Shown here piece by piece: positions 1-9,664 of a stretch of DNA of 64,000 nucleotides; positions within the stretch are counted from its first letter, which is position 1; each line of letters begins with the position of its first letter. The notes below the pieces were generated by a model. The model was given only the letters and a program-made list of their open reading frames with translations. It had not been told where the DNA came from and did no database searches. Made by a program: the position numbers and the translations under genes. This DNA is from Dysgonomonas sp. Marseille-P4677 (GTDB lineage Bacteria > Bacteroidota > Bacteroidia > Bacteroidales > Dysgonomonadaceae), in NCBI RefSeq assembly GCF_016652235.1, contig NZ_JAEPKU010000002.1, forward strand, positions 1 through 64,000, written 5' to 3'.

Positions 1-4
1 CTAT

Positions 5-1108
5 TTATATTCTACTATATTCTTTGTACCACAAATACATACGACTAAGACCGTCTTGAATATTAACTTGGTGTTTCCAACCTAGAGAATTAAGCTTAGA
101 TACATCAGATAGTTTTCTCATAGTACCATCTGGTTTATTTATATTAAACCATAACTCACCATTAAAACCAACCATCTCTTTAATTAAGGTTGCAACATCT
201 TTTATAGAAATTTCTTCTCCAGTTCCAATATTTATATGGGTATTCCGGATTTCTCTCCCTTCTATAACATCAGTTAAGTTCAAAAAGTTTACAGACTCCA
301 TAACAAAAACAGTAGCATCTGCCATCTCATCACTCCAAAGAAACTCACGCATCGGCCTTCCTGAACCCCACAATTCAACTTGAACCTCACCGTCCTCTTT
401 CCTCCTCACACCATATTTTGCAATAATATCAAGAATATGCTTTTCCTCTGAATCGCCTGTTATTCCTTCTATTGGACGGAAATTTAAATCCTTTCTAATT
501 ATATCCCATGCACCCGTTTCCAAGCACTTACCTAAGTATATTTTTCGAAGCATAGCAGGTAATACATGAGATGTCTCTAGGTTAAAATTATCATTTGGGC
601 CATATAAATTTGTGGGCATTACAGCAATAAAATCAGTACCATACTGAATATTATAGCTTTCACACATTTTTAGTCCAGCAATTTTTGCTATCGCATAGGG
701 CTCATTTGTATATTCTAGAGGACCTGTCAACAAGGAATCCTCTCCCATCGGCTGATCCGCTTCCTTAGGATAGATGCAAGAACTTCCCAAAAATACTAAT
801 TTTTTGACATTATTTATATAAGATTGGTGAATAACATTATTCTGAATCATCAAATTCTCATATATGAACTGTCCTCGATACGTATTATTTGCTATAATTC
901 CGCCAACTTTTGCTGCTGCTAAAAAAACATATTCCGGCTTTTCATTAAGAAAAAACTGTGCTACAGCATCCTGATTAGTTAAATCTAATTCAGCGTGAGT
1001 ACGAAGGATAAAATTAATATAACCCTTATTTTTCAGATTTCTGAGAATCGCCGAACCAACCAATCCCCGATGTCCTGCTATATATATTTTAGCATCCTTA
1101 TCTATCAT
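5..1108 (-). CDS. fcl: GDP-L-fucose synthase
   Basis: Makes GDP-L-fucose from GDP-4-keto-6-deoxymannose by 3,5-epimerisation and NADPH-dependent 4-reduction in the cytosol. The 367-aa protein is an extended SDR: nucleotide loop GHRGLVG at residues 12-18, GSSCIYP around 108-114, and a YxxxK pair at Tyr138/Lys142. It is about 45 residues longer than the enterobacterial enzyme because of an insertion just before the substrate-binding LWGSGRPMREFLW segment; long forms are known in Bacteroidetes. It lies 14 nt downstream of gmd on the same strand, so the two enzymes form a complete GDP-mannose to GDP-fucose module. The stop codon is almost at the window edge, so further genes of the operon may lie outside. 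Confidence 0.96.
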   Translation of the reverse strand: MIDKDAKIYIAGHRGLVGSAILRNLKNKGYINFILRTHAELDLTNQDAVAQFFLNEKPEYVFLAAAKVGGIIANNTYRGQFIYENLMIQNNVIHQSYINNVKKLVFLGSSCIYPKEADQPMGEDSLLTGPLEYTNEPYAIAKIAGLKMCESYNIQYGTDFIAVMPTNLYGPNDNFNLETSHVLPAMLRKIYLGKCLETGAWDIIRKDLNFRPIEGITGDSEEKHILDIIAKYGVRRKEDGEVQVELWGSGRPMREFLWSDEMADATVFVMESVNFLNLTDVIEGREIRNTHINIGTGEEISIKDVATLIKEMVGFNGELWFNINKPDGTMRKLSDVSKLNSLGWKHQVNIQDGLSRMYLWYKEYSRI

Positions 1109-1122
1109 CTAAATTCTATTTC

Positions 1123-2277
1123 TTATTCAAAATAGTTCAAAACTCGATAACCTCCATTTTTCAAAAACTCTTCTTTCTTCATCAACTCAACATCATGAGA
1201 CATCATGTCTTGACAAAGAGCCTTTAAATCATATGTCGGCTCCCAACCTAATTTAGTACGAGCTTTCGTATTATCTCCAATTAACAATTCAACTTCGGTA
1301 GGACGATAATATGCTGGATCAACCCCAACAACACTTTCTCCTATTCTATTCTTAAATGCAGCTAAGTATTCCTCACCTACAACTTTAGAAAAGATTTCAT
1401 CGTTAACATTTACTACAAATCCTTTTTCTTCTTCGTCTACGCCTCTAAATTCGACATCAACACCGACTTCCAAGAAAGACATTTTTATAAAATCTCGAAT
1501 TGTAGTCGTAACCCCTGTCGAAATGACATAATCATTAGCAGTCTCTTGCTGGAGAATCAAATACATAGCTTTTATATAATCTTTTGCGTGTCCCCAATCT
1601 CGTTTACTGGACAAATTCCCCATAAACACTTTATTTTGAAGACCAAGAACTATTCGTGAAACAGCTCTAGTCACTTTCCGAGTCACAAAAGTTTCCCCCC
1701 TCAACGGAGATTCATGATTAAACAATATACCATTACTAGCATGCATTCCATATGCTTCACGGTAATTTACTGTAATCCAATAAGCATATAATTTCGCTAC
1801 AGCATAAGGACTTCTTGGATAAAATGGTGTTGTTTCTTTTTGAGGTATCTCTTGAACCAATCCATAAAGCTCAGATGTAGAAGCCTGATATATCCTTGTT
1901 TTATCAGTTAGATTTAATAATCGAACAGCCTCTAAAACACGGAGAGTACCTATACCATCAGCATTGGCAGTATATTCAGGTATATCAAAACTTACCTTAA
2001 CATGGCTCATTGCAGCAAGATTGTAAATCTCATCCGGCTGAATATCTCCAATAATACGGGTCAGATTCATACTATCTGTCATATCTCCGTAATGAAGAAT
2101 CATATTTCTATTATCATCATGAGGATCTTGATATAAATGGTCAATACGATCTGTGTTAAACAAAGAGGATCTCCTCTTAATTCCATGAACTGTATACCCT
2201 TTTTTTATCAAAAATTCAGACAGATATGCTCCATCTTGTCCTGTAACGCCTGTGATGAGTGCAACTTTTTTACTCAT
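1123..2277 (-). CDS. gmd: GDP-mannose 4,6-dehydratase
   Basis: Converts GDP-D-mannose to GDP-4-keto-6-deoxy-D-mannose, the first committed step to GDP-L-fucose and related deoxysugars. The 384-aa protein has the extended-SDR GVTGQDG loop at residues 10-16, the catalytic Thr/Glu in STSELYG (134 and 136) and YxxxK at Tyr158/Lys162. Length and motifs are normal for the family. It is the first gene of a two-gene unit with fcl and has a well-formed Bacteroidetes promoter about 100 nt upstream. The product probably feeds fucosylation of surface glycans or glycoproteins. Confidence 0.97.
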   Translation of the reverse strand: MSKKVALITGVTGQDGAYLSEFLIKKGYTVHGIKRRSSLFNTDRIDHLYQDPHDDNRNMILHYGDMTDSMNLTRIIGDIQPDEIYNLAAMSHVKVSFDIPEYTANADGIGTLRVLEAVRLLNLTDKTRIYQASTSELYGLVQEIPQKETTPFYPRSPYAVAKLYAYWITVNYREAYGMHASNGILFNHESPLRGETFVTRKVTRAVSRIVLGLQNKVFMGNLSSKRDWGHAKDYIKAMYLILQQETANDYVISTGVTTTIRDFIKMSFLEVGVDVEFRGVDEEEKGFVVNVNDEIFSKVVGEEYLAAFKNRIGESVVGVDPAYYRPTEVELLIGDNTKARTKLGWEPTYDLKALCQDMMSHDVELMKKEEFLKNGGYRVLNYFE

Positions 2278-2375
2278 AAAAAATACTTAATATGCGATGT
2301 ATTAAGATTTGTAATTTAATTAATATTCTACACTATAAGTTCGATTCCAGTTTCCTGAATAGAACATACAAGACA

Positions 2376-2405
2376 CAAAGATATAGTTTTTTTAACTAAT
2401 TCAAA
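2376..2405 (-). promoter_or_regulatory. Bacteroidetes promoter for gmd-fcl
   Basis: On the minus strand the -7 element TATCTTTG occupies 2383-2376 and a -33 TTTG occupies 2405-2402, about 18 nt apart, matching the Bacteroidetes sigma-ABfr consensus (TTTG, spacer, TAnnTTTG). It predicts a leader of roughly 90 nt before gmd. This is the only promoter in the window where I see both elements well placed. Confidence 0.75.
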
Positions 2406-2435
2406 TAAAATTATCTTTATTTTGGCCTATTTTCT

Positions 2436-3632
2436 TTAATTTCTCTTATTTTCAACACTAAAAAAATCAATATCACCAACTAAGGCGTAACGCTTAATGA
2501 CTTTCTTATCTGCATCTAAAAGAAACATAGTCGGTGTGCTCATTACACCATAATTTATAAAATTACGTCCACCAAACCCTTTGAAGTCGCATAAATTATC
2601 TGAATTTGGCCATGGGAAACGAGCTGTATCTCGACTAAATGTTTCATTCTGCGTATCTGAAGATATAGCGACAATTCTAATTTTCCGTTTCTTCAAATCC
2701 GGATAAAGATTAATCAATTGATCTAATTGCACATGGCAATTATCACAATCCGGTGCATAAAAAATCAGCAAAGTCTTATTTGCGTCACTATTAATCAGAG
2801 GAAGAGACAAACCTTCCAATGGAGGAGCTTCTACTCCTTTTCGCACTTTTGCTAACGTAAATGCGACATACATATTTCCTTGTGGCACTTCTATCCTTCC
2901 CGTCTCTTGTATGTATGGCACAATTATATCAAAAGCATCATCCAGACCAAATTGCTGGGTAATGGTAATCAAATTATCTGCCAAGTGTTCAAATACTTCT
3001 TGTGATTTTATCCGCTTTAAAACGGTAATCATATCTTCTCCAAGCATTTGCTGACTGGAATTAAGCTTAACCATCCCATCAATTACATTATACCAGATAC
3101 TACTTGTATATAATTTTTCCATATCTAACTGATTCAAAGCATATAATCGAGCTTTGGCTTTCTCCATGAGATTTACTCCTTGAGAAACCCGCTCCAATTG
3201 CTGCATATAACGTATCATATCAATAAAATGAAAAGCGTACAAAGATGTATCTGGAGCAGGCATAATACCACCTTGCATAATAGAGTATAAAAATTCATTT
3301 TCGGACGAATTTTCAAACACATATTTTCCTCCTGCATCTTGGGTTACACTAAAGTTTTCATGATTAATAATCACATTTAAAGGTTTGGTATCTTTAACTT
3401 GTAATGATCCCATACCAACATAATCTTTTTCATTGTTAGGAATATTTATTATCAAATCACCGGTAAAAGGTACGATACCCTTTTGTATAGTATCCTGTTT
3501 TATCCCTTTATTAAGAACAAATGCATATTCCTTATTCGAATTTTGTAGCAACGATATATTTATTTTCTGAGCATTCGACACGCTGGAACTCAAACAAAAC
3601 ATGGATATCAATAATCTATATATCAATTTCAT
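2436..3632 (-). CDS. exported thioredoxin-like protein
   Basis: A 398-aa protein with an N-terminal signal peptide (hydrophobic residues 4-18, likely cleavage after Ala21 in SNAQ), a 250-residue helical and beta region of unknown function, and a C-terminal thioredoxin/TlpA-like domain. The redox motif is CDNC at 296-299, and the cis-proline segment STPT is at 365-368. It probably acts in the periplasm as a thiol oxidoreductase. Bacteroidetes encode many such two-part TlpA-like proteins; the substrate is not known. It starts 17 nt after the cardiolipin synthase gene and is likely co-transcribed with it. Confidence 0.8.
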   Translation of the reverse strand: MKLIYRLLISMFCLSSSVSNAQKINISLLQNSNKEYAFVLNKGIKQDTIQKGIVPFTGDLIINIPNNEKDYVGMGSLQVKDTKPLNVIINHENFSVTQDAGGKYVFENSSENEFLYSIMQGGIMPAPDTSLYAFHFIDMIRYMQQLERVSQGVNLMEKAKARLYALNQLDMEKLYTSSIWYNVIDGMVKLNSSQQMLGEDMITVLKRIKSQEVFEHLADNLITITQQFGLDDAFDIIVPYIQETGRIEVPQGNMYVAFTLAKVRKGVEAPPLEGLSLPLINSDANKTLLIFYAPDCDNCHVQLDQLINLYPDLKKRKIRIVAISSDTQNETFSRDTARFPWPNSDNLCDFKGFGGRNFINYGVMSTPTMFLLDADKKVIKRYALVGDIDFFSVENKRN

Positions 3633-3649
3633 AAATAATAATCGCTATG

Positions 3650-5074
3650 CTATAATAATGGAGAGAATAAACGAGTTACGGATTCTTTGAATTTCTCAAA
3701 CCTAGACCTCTTATCCCATTCTTCAACTGACAACAATGTTGATTGCTCCATATCTTTAAAAAATATTTCTTTTGCTTGTTTACAAGTATCCTCATTATAG
3801 ATGAAAGCATCCACCTCAAAATTATGCTCAAAGCTACGGGCATCCATATTTGCAGAACCTGTTATTGTTAGAGAATTATCTATAACCATTAATTTAGAGT
3901 GTAAGAATCCTGCTTCATAAAAAAAGACACTCACTTTTGCGTCGAGTATTTCTTTCAGAAAAGACATTGAGGCGATATGTACAAATGTGGTATCGGAATG
4001 ACGAGGAAGCATCAAACGAACATCAACACCTCTCATCGAAGCCATTTGAATGGCTAATAATAAAGGATCGGTTGGAACAAAATAGGGGGTTTGAATATAT
4101 ATACACTCTTTTGCATTAGAGATTGATTGTAATATACCCAAATGTATATCTTTATATGGTCCTACCGGACCGCTTGTTACTAATTGCATTAAATTATCAC
4201 CCCTACTTTCTAAAATAGGATAATATGAGTCTGAGGCCAAAAACTCCTTTCGGGAAGAATACCAATCTATGAGAAAAATAGTTTGTAAACCTGCCACTGC
4301 CTTACCTTCAATCTTAATATGACTATCGCGCCAAATTCCGAAACCAACTCCATCTATATATCTATCAGCGATATTCATACCGCCAACGAATCCTATTTCG
4401 CCATCGATTACAACAATCTTCCTATGGTTTCGATAATTCACACGACTTGTCAGAAATTTAAAAGCTACTTTCAAAAATGGTTGTACCTGAACGCCCTCTG
4501 CCTGCATCTCTTTGAAAAAATTCCGCTTAGCTTTCCACGAACCTACATCATCATATATTAATCGAACTTCAATCCCCTCTTTCGCTTTACGGACAAGAAT
4601 ATCTCGTACACGACAACCAATATGATCATCCAAGAAAATATAATATTGTATATGGATATGCTTTTTTGCTTTTTCCAGTTCTTCGAACAAAGCATCAAAT
4701 TTAGTTTTTCCATCAGAATAAAATGTGACTTTACTTCCTCCATAAAGTGGGGCTCCTTTTAATCGGTTCAGTAAATTCACAAGCCCTTTATGATCTGTCG
4801 GCGGATTTAAAGTCTCCAACAACTCTTTCCTACCTATCGACCTCCTATTAAGCTTCTTATACATCTTGTGAGATATCAACCTTTGCTTCCGATTATCTTC
4901 TCCAAAAAAATAATAAATAATCAAACCGACCAAAGGCAACAATAGTAGGACAAGTACCCATGAAATAGTTTTCAATGGATTCCTATTTTCCGATATAACC
5001 ACAATCATGGTTCCTAATGCAGTAACTACATAAAGAATTTGGAAAAAAAGAATTAAATTATTAGCTGCTTCCAT
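3650..5074 (-). CDS. cls: cardiolipin synthase (PLD family)
   Basis: Condenses two phosphatidylglycerol molecules into cardiolipin plus glycerol at the inner membrane. The 474-aa protein has two N-terminal membrane segments (about 8-27 and 37-57) followed by two phospholipase D HKD motifs: His217/Lys219/Asp224 and His392/Lys394/Asp399. This architecture and length match bacterial ClsA-type enzymes. It is followed closely by the thioredoxin-like gene. A weak TAACTTTG -7-like element sits at 5109-5116 on the minus strand, 35 nt upstream of the start. Confidence 0.94.
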   Translation of the reverse strand: MEAANNLILFFQILYVVTALGTMIVVISENRNPLKTISWVLVLLLLPLVGLIIYYFFGEDNRKQRLISHKMYKKLNRRSIGRKELLETLNPPTDHKGLVNLLNRLKGAPLYGGSKVTFYSDGKTKFDALFEELEKAKKHIHIQYYIFLDDHIGCRVRDILVRKAKEGIEVRLIYDDVGSWKAKRNFFKEMQAEGVQVQPFLKVAFKFLTSRVNYRNHRKIVVIDGEIGFVGGMNIADRYIDGVGFGIWRDSHIKIEGKAVAGLQTIFLIDWYSSRKEFLASDSYYPILESRGDNLMQLVTSGPVGPYKDIHLGILQSISNAKECIYIQTPYFVPTDPLLLAIQMASMRGVDVRLMLPRHSDTTFVHIASMSFLKEILDAKVSVFFYEAGFLHSKLMVIDNSLTITGSANMDARSFEHNFEVDAFIYNEDTCKQAKEIFFKDMEQSTLLSVEEWDKRSRFEKFKESVTRLFSPLL

Positions 5075-5234
5075 AGGCTCTATTTGCTCATAAAATAGCT
5101 TATAAACCCAAAGTTATAACAAAATATGAGTTTTAAGTACAACCGTTTAAAATTAAATCGTCATTATCTAGTTTGTGTATAGATCCTTATTCTGAGAAAT
5201 TTCTTCTCATAAAAAATTCAAATCACAGATATAT

Positions 5235-6164
5235 CTACTTTCTGTATTTTTCCTCTGACTCTTCTTCCATCATACTTAAATAGGACTTATACCGGCTCTC
5301 ACTTATACAGTGATTCTCTACTGCTTCTCTTACAGCACAACCCGGCTCATTCAAGTGAATACAATTATTGAAACGACAATATTTCGAGCATTTAAATATT
5401 TCGGGAAAATAATGGAAAATCTCCTCTTTTTCCATATCTACAACTCCAAAACCTTTTATACCAGGAGTATCGATAATAAAACCGCCTTGAGGGAGTTCTA
5501 TCATTTCCGAAAAAGTAGTGGTATGCATACCTTTTCCATGATAATCGGATATAGCACCCGTTTTCAAATGGGTATCAGGTATCAGAGTATTTATCAATGT
5601 AGATTTGCCAACACCGGAATGGCCCGAGAACAGCGTTACTTTATTTTTTATTTTTTCTTGTAAAGTTTCTATTCCCTGTTTGTGTAAGGCTGATATCTTG
5701 ATACTTGGATAACCTATATTATCATACAGACCTACCAGAGCATCCATATATTCAGTTTCATCTTCTGTGTAAATATCTGTTTTATTAAAAATCAAATTTA
5801 CAGGTACGCGATAGGCTTCTGCCGAAGCTAAAAAACGATCTATAAACACAGTCGAGGTAACAGGATTATTCACTGTAACTATAAGAAAGCAAAGGTCTAA
5901 GTTGGCAGCTAAGATATGAGATTGCTTAGATAGATTTGACGAACGACGAACTATATAGTTCTTCCGATCCTCTATTTCAGAGATCAAGGCTGTACCTTCA
6001 TTGTTTTCAACAATAGCAACCCTGTCTCCCACAGCTATGGGATTAGTGCTTCGAATTCCCTTTAAACGAAAATTCCCTTTTATCTTACATTCGATATTCA
6101 GCCCATCGTCTGTACGAACAAGATACCAACTACCTGTATTTTTTATAACAAGACCATGCTTCAT
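5235..6164 (-). CDS. rsgA: ribosome small-subunit GTPase RsgA
   Basis: A circularly permuted GTPase that acts in late 30S subunit maturation. The 309-aa protein begins with an OB-fold. Its GTPase motifs come in permuted order: NKTD (G4) at 127-130, GHSGVGKS (G1) at 181-188 and DTPG (G3) at 232-235. The C-terminal zinc site has Cys263, Cys268, His270 and Cys276. Normal length. It lies downstream of pyrH and frr on the same strand, separated from frr by an 85-nt spacer filled with a palindromic repeat array, so co-transcription is possible but uncertain. Confidence 0.97.
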   Translation of the reverse strand: MKHGLVIKNTGSWYLVRTDDGLNIECKIKGNFRLKGIRSTNPIAVGDRVAIVENNEGTALISEIEDRKNYIVRRSSNLSKQSHILAANLDLCFLIVTVNNPVTSTVFIDRFLASAEAYRVPVNLIFNKTDIYTEDETEYMDALVGLYDNIGYPSIKISALHKQGIETLQEKIKNKVTLFSGHSGVGKSTLINTLIPDTHLKTGAISDYHGKGMHTTTFSEMIELPQGGFIIDTPGIKGFGVVDMEKEEIFHYFPEIFKCSKYCRFNNCIHLNEPGCAVREAVENHCISESRYKSYLSMMEEESEEKYRK

Positions 6165-6187
6165 ATAATCATCTCACCAATAAAATA

Positions 6188-6246
6188 TGCCAATGTGCCA
6201 ATATAAAAACTTATTATTGACATATTGGCACTTTAGTCTATTGGCA
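6188..6246. repeat. four-copy TGCCAAT palindromic array
   Basis: Between frr and rsgA the heptamer TGCCAAT occurs directly at 6188-6194 and 6196-6202 and inverted (ATTGGCA) at 6224-6230 and 6240-6246. The inner arms extend to a perfect 10-bp inverted repeat, 6195-6204 against 6222-6231, with a 17-nt loop. The outer arms can pair with each other, so two nested or alternative hairpins are possible. There is no U-run of terminator type. It could be an mRNA processing or attenuation element, or an operator. Confidence 0.7.
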
Positions 6247-6249
6247 CAT

Positions 6250-6813
6250 TTAGACTGTCAATATTTCTTTTTCCTTTATAATGAAGACATCATCTATCTT
6301 TTTGATGTACTTATCATGAAGTTTTTGCATATCATTTTCCGCATCTTTTCCAAGATCCTCGCCAACACCCTCTTTCACCGCTTTTTTGATAGAGTCAATA
6401 GCATCGCGACGGGCATTACGTATACTTACTTTAGCATCTTCCGCTTCTTGTTTTGCCTGCTTAACAAGATTTTTACGGCGCTCTTCTGTTAATGGAGGTA
6501 TAGAAAGGCGTATAACCTCTCCATTATTATCGGGAGTGATACCTACATCAGAATTTAAAATAGCTTTTTCTACTTCTTTCAGCATTTGCTTCTCCCATGG
6601 CTGAACAATAATAGTTCGAGCATCGGGGGTATTGATTGATGCAACGCCACTGAGCGGAGTCAGTGTACCATAATATTCAAGCTTAATACCGTCGAGAATA
6701 TGAGGGTTCGCTTTTCCTGCACGAATACGAGACAATGTTTCATCCAGAAACTCAACAGAAGCCTGCATCTTCTCTTCTGCTTTTTGTCCTATTTGTTTTA
6801 AGTCTACTGGCAT
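6250..6813 (-). CDS. frr: ribosome recycling factor
   Basis: Releases ribosomes from mRNA after termination together with EF-G. The 187-aa protein is collinear with the family along its length, with the conserved [10 protein letters not shown] segment near residue 30 and the highly charged C-terminal helix. It lies 30 nt downstream of pyrH, the usual pyrH-frr order in bacteria. Its stop codon falls within a few bases of the last copy of a palindromic repeat array. Confidence 0.98.
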   Translation of the reverse strand: MPVDLKQIGQKAEEKMQASVEFLDETLSRIRAGKANPHILDGIKLEYYGTLTPLSGVASINTPDARTIIVQPWEKQMLKEVEKAILNSDVGITPDNNGEVIRLSIPPLTEERRKNLVKQAKQEAEDAKVSIRNARRDAIDSIKKAVKEGVGEDLGKDAENDMQKLHDKYIKKIDDVFIIKEKEILTV

Positions 6814-6843
6814 ATAAGTATATTTATATTTGATTTTCTTTAA

Positions 6844-7554
6844 TTACGCATGTACATATGTACCTATATTTTCGCCTTTTATTAGTTTTTCCAGATTTCC
6901 AGGAGTATCCATATCAAAAACGACTATAGGCAGATTATTTTCTTTACACATTACGGTAGCTGTCATATCCATCACTTTCAAGCCACGATTATATACCTCA
7001 TCGTAAGATATACGATCAAATTTGGTCGCTGAAGGGTCTTTCTCCGGATCTGCGGTATAAACACCATCCACACGGGTTCCTTTAAGCATAACATCGGCTT
7101 CTATTTCTATACCGCGAAGTGAAGAGCCTGTATCTGTTGTAAAAAAAGGATTACCTGTTCCACACGATAAAATAACAACTTCTCCGTTCTGCATAGACTC
7201 TATTGCCTTCCATTTGCTATAAATTTCACCGATAGGTTCCATTCTTATAGCTGTTAGTACGCGGGCTTTTTGCCCAATAGCAACGAATGCTGAACTTAAA
7301 GCCAGACTATTTATAACGGTAGCTAACATACCCATCTGATCACCTTTCACTCTATCATATCCTTTAGAGGCACCACTTAAGCCACGGAAGATATTACCTC
7401 CTCCGATAACAATACTTATTTGAACCCCCATATCAGCTACAGCTTTAATTTGTTCAGCATACGCATTCAGACGGGTCACATCGATTCCGTATTGTTGATT
7501 ACCCATTAGTGACTCACCACTCAGTTTCAGGAGTATTCTATTGTATTTTATCAT
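6844..7554 (-). CDS. pyrH: UMP kinase
   Basis: Phosphorylates UMP to UDP in pyrimidine nucleotide synthesis; bacterial UMP kinases are hexameric amino-acid-kinase-fold enzymes. The 236-aa protein shows KLSGESLMG near the N terminus, GGGNIFRG around 52-59 and the GTGNPFFTTD segment in the middle, all typical. It is the first gene of the pyrH-frr(-rsgA) cluster, transcribed divergently from the membrane protein gene at 7762. Confidence 0.98.
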   Translation of the reverse strand: MIKYNRILLKLSGESLMGNQQYGIDVTRLNAYAEQIKAVADMGVQISIVIGGGNIFRGLSGASKGYDRVKGDQMGMLATVINSLALSSAFVAIGQKARVLTAIRMEPIGEIYSKWKAIESMQNGEVVILSCGTGNPFFTTDTGSSLRGIEIEADVMLKGTRVDGVYTADPEKDPSATKFDRISYDEVYNRGLKVMDMTATVMCKENNLPIVVFDMDTPGNLEKLIKGENIGTYVHA

Positions 7555-7628
7555 AATTTATTTTAGTAAGTGTACAGCAACCTTATTTATTTTGTAAGCA
7601 GTATCGACTCGCTATATTTTATTCTATG

Positions 7629-7636
7629 CAAATCTA
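7629..7636 (-). promoter_or_regulatory. probable -7 element for pyrH
   Basis: The minus strand reads TAGATTTG here, matching TAnnTTTG, about 75 nt upstream of the pyrH start. A CAAA (TTTG on the minus strand) at 7662-7665 could be the -33 element, but the spacing of about 25 nt is long. Confidence 0.5.
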
Positions 7637-7719
7637 GCATATTTTACTAAATAATGAAAACCAAATATTCCTAATCATATTTTATAACAGCAAAAAGATA
7701 CTGTCTGATAAGTATTAAC

Positions 7720-7727
7720 TATTTTTG
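7720..7727 (+). promoter_or_regulatory. probable -7 element of the 7.7-10.2 kb operon
   Basis: TATTTTTG matches the Bacteroidetes TAnnTTTG -7 consensus and sits 35 nt before the ATG at 7762. No clear TTTG -33 box was found. Confidence 0.55.
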
Positions 7728-7761
7728 CAATAGATCAAGGATAAAAATATATTATCAAAAT

Positions 7762-8463
7762 ATGATACAAAGTCTACTTATCATCATCTTTATTTTCTTA
7801 TCAGTATTAATAGTTACAGGGACTGTAATATGGTCGTTAATAAAATGGAATAACAAAAAGAGTAGAGATACAGGATGTCTGATAGCTATACTATTTTTCA
7901 TCCTAGCGTTATTAAGTGGAGGATATTTAATTTACAAAGGTGTAAATACAGTAATTAAGAAAGCTCCCGAAATTCGAGACCAAGCAATAGAAGTCCTTTC
8001 TGAATCCTTATCAATACACTTCAATGATACTCCATACATGGATAGCCTTAGAATAATGCAACCTATCGACTCTATTATCCCTGAAACATTTTTTACTTAT
8101 GGAGGTTTCCGCGATAGCTATCGCATACCGTTGGTATATCCATATTCGATGGTGATGATAGACGAAATGAAGTATGGCTCCTTAAAGGATGAGAGTGGTA
8201 TAAGTAATATCGCAACAGAAGTAAATAATTCTAAAGTTATAATATCTGGAATCACGTCTTTTGCCTTTGATAAAAATCATCTTTTAGCAAAAACAGAAGG
8301 AAAAACCAGTAAAGAAATTAAATATATATTATTTGATTTCAACTCTAAGCAAATAGAAATGTTCGACAGTCAGATCGATTTATTACAAAAAGCTAAAGAA
8401 TCAGGCTTCGATATTTCAAACACGATGGATAATCCGCGTACGTATTACTATAATTTATTCTAA
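7762..8463 (+). CDS. hypothetical membrane protein
   Basis: A 233-aa protein that I do not recognise. It has two hydrophobic segments near the N terminus (about 3-27 and 38-60) separated by a short basic loop, followed by a soluble domain of about 170 residues without cysteines or recognisable catalytic motifs. The topology suggests an inner-membrane anchor with both termini on the same side. It is the first gene of a plus-strand cluster with a cyclophilin lipoprotein, a cupin and a NUDIX hydrolase (32-nt gap to the next gene). No function is assigned. Confidence 0.75.
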   Translation: MIQSLLIIIFIFLSVLIVTGTVIWSLIKWNNKKSRDTGCLIAILFFILALLSGGYLIYKGVNTVIKKAPEIRDQAIEVLSESLSIHFNDTPYMDSLRIMQPIDSIIPETFFTYGGFRDSYRIPLVYPYSMVMIDEMKYGSLKDESGISNIATEVNNSKVIISGITSFAFDKNHLLAKTEGKTSKEIKYILFDFNSKQIEMFDSQIDLLQKAKESGFDISNTMDNPRTYYYNLF

Positions 8464-8495
8464 AAACATACCCTTTCTTTTTATTTTAAAACAAA

Positions 8496-9311
8496 ATGAA
8501 AAAATATATACTAATCCTCCTAACATTATCAACCATAACTATGTGCAGTAGCAAACCCAAAGAACCTATTGTAGTTGTACAAACCAGCTACGGAAATATA
8601 AAGATCAAACTCTACAACGAAACACCTATTCATAGGGATAATTTCTTGAAATTGGCAGAAGAAGGTTTTTATAAAGATTTGACATTCCATCGTATTATAA
8701 AAGACTTTATGATACAAGGTGGAGATCCTAAGACTAGAAATAATCCTGATATGTCGTCGCAAGAAGACACAATAATGGGTAATACAATTCCTGCCGAAAT
8801 TAAATTCCCTCTGTTTTTTCACAAACGAGGAGCATTGGCCGCCGCACGCTGGGGTAATGCCGAGAATCCGACAAAAGCATCGGATGCATCGCAATTCTAT
8901 ATTGTTACAGGCGAACTTAAATTTGATGACAAACTAAACGAAATAGAAAAACAAAGATTCGAGAGGCTTAAGCAAAGTATATATAATGACTTACAATCCT
9001 CGAACATGGACACTATAAAAGCTTTGTATAAAGAAGGAAACAGAGCCGGAATTACTGAATTGAGAAGCCAGTGGCAAAAATTAGCCGAAACAGAAGCTAA
9101 TGAACGAAAATCAGAAATATTATACACGGAAGAGCAACGTGAGTTTTATAAAACCAGAGGAGGTGCACCACATCTAGATAATGAATATACAGTATTCGGA
9201 GAGGTGATAGAAGGGATGGATATCGTTGAAAAAATAGAGAATGTAAAAACTAACGAAAAAGACAAACCATTGAAAAATGTTTTTATGAATGTAATCATAC
9301 TCGAAAAATAA
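8496..9311 (+). CDS. lipoprotein cyclophilin-type peptidyl-prolyl isomerase
   Basis: A 271-aa cyclophilin predicted to be lipid-anchored: hydrophobic N terminus followed by a lipobox with Cys17 (TITMC). Cyclophilin motifs are FHRIIKDFMIQGGD at 64-77 (catalytic Arg66), ASQFYIVTG at 131-139 and VFGEVIEGMDIVEKI near 233-247. Between about 146 and 222 there is a highly charged, helical insertion of about 75 residues not present in minimal cyclophilins; it interrupts the barrel before the GGAPHLDNEY strand. It probably assists folding of envelope proteins. It lies in a tight plus-strand operon (9 nt to the cupin). Confidence 0.92.
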   Translation: MKKYILILLTLSTITMCSSKPKEPIVVVQTSYGNIKIKLYNETPIHRDNFLKLAEEGFYKDLTFHRIIKDFMIQGGDPKTRNNPDMSSQEDTIMGNTIPAEIKFPLFFHKRGALAAARWGNAENPTKASDASQFYIVTGELKFDDKLNEIEKQRFERLKQSIYNDLQSSNMDTIKALYKEGNRAGITELRSQWQKLAETEANERKSEILYTEEQREFYKTRGGAPHLDNEYTVFGEVIEGMDIVEKIENVKTNEKDKPLKNVFMNVIILEK

Positions 9312-9320
9312 TGATCAAAT

Positions 9321-9656
9321 ATGAATCAAAGTAATATTTTCATCTTCCAAAAAGATATTGAATCCGAATCTGTCGGAGAAGGGATTACTCGTCAAATATT
9401 AGGGTACGACAAAAGCCTAATGCTAGTAAAAGTATCATTCATAAAAAGCAGTATTGGCGAGATACATAGCCATCCCCATGTACAATCATCGTATATAGAA
9501 AGTGGCACCTTTGAAGTCTCTATAAATGAGAAAAAAGAAATTTTAAAAACCGGTGATGCCTTTTTTGTCCCATCTAATATTAAACATGGCGTTATCTGCC
9601 TAGAATCGGGAACTATTATCGACACATTCAATCCAATCAGAAAAGATTTTTTATAA
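9321..9656 (+). CDS. cupin domain protein
   Basis: A 111-aa single-domain cupin. The first metal-binding motif is visible around residues 47-65 (HSHPHVQSSYIESG) and the second around 80-92 (GDAFFVPSNIKHG), giving the usual His/Glu/His ligand set for a divalent metal. Small cupins have many roles, and neither substrate nor reaction can be read from the sequence. It sits 9 nt after the cyclophilin gene and 8 nt before the NUDIX gene, so it is almost certainly co-transcribed. Confidence 0.85.
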   Translation: MNQSNIFIFQKDIESESVGEGITRQILGYDKSLMLVKVSFIKSSIGEIHSHPHVQSSYIESGTFEVSINEKKEILKTGDAFFVPSNIKHGVICLESGTIIDTFNPIRKDFL

Positions 9657-9664
9657 ATACTATT

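Noticed and set aside
2339-2352. tRNA T-loop-like string (AGTTCGATTCCAG)
   Set aside because: No acceptor stem, anticodon arm or D-arm can be built around it; it lies in the gmd leader and promoter region.
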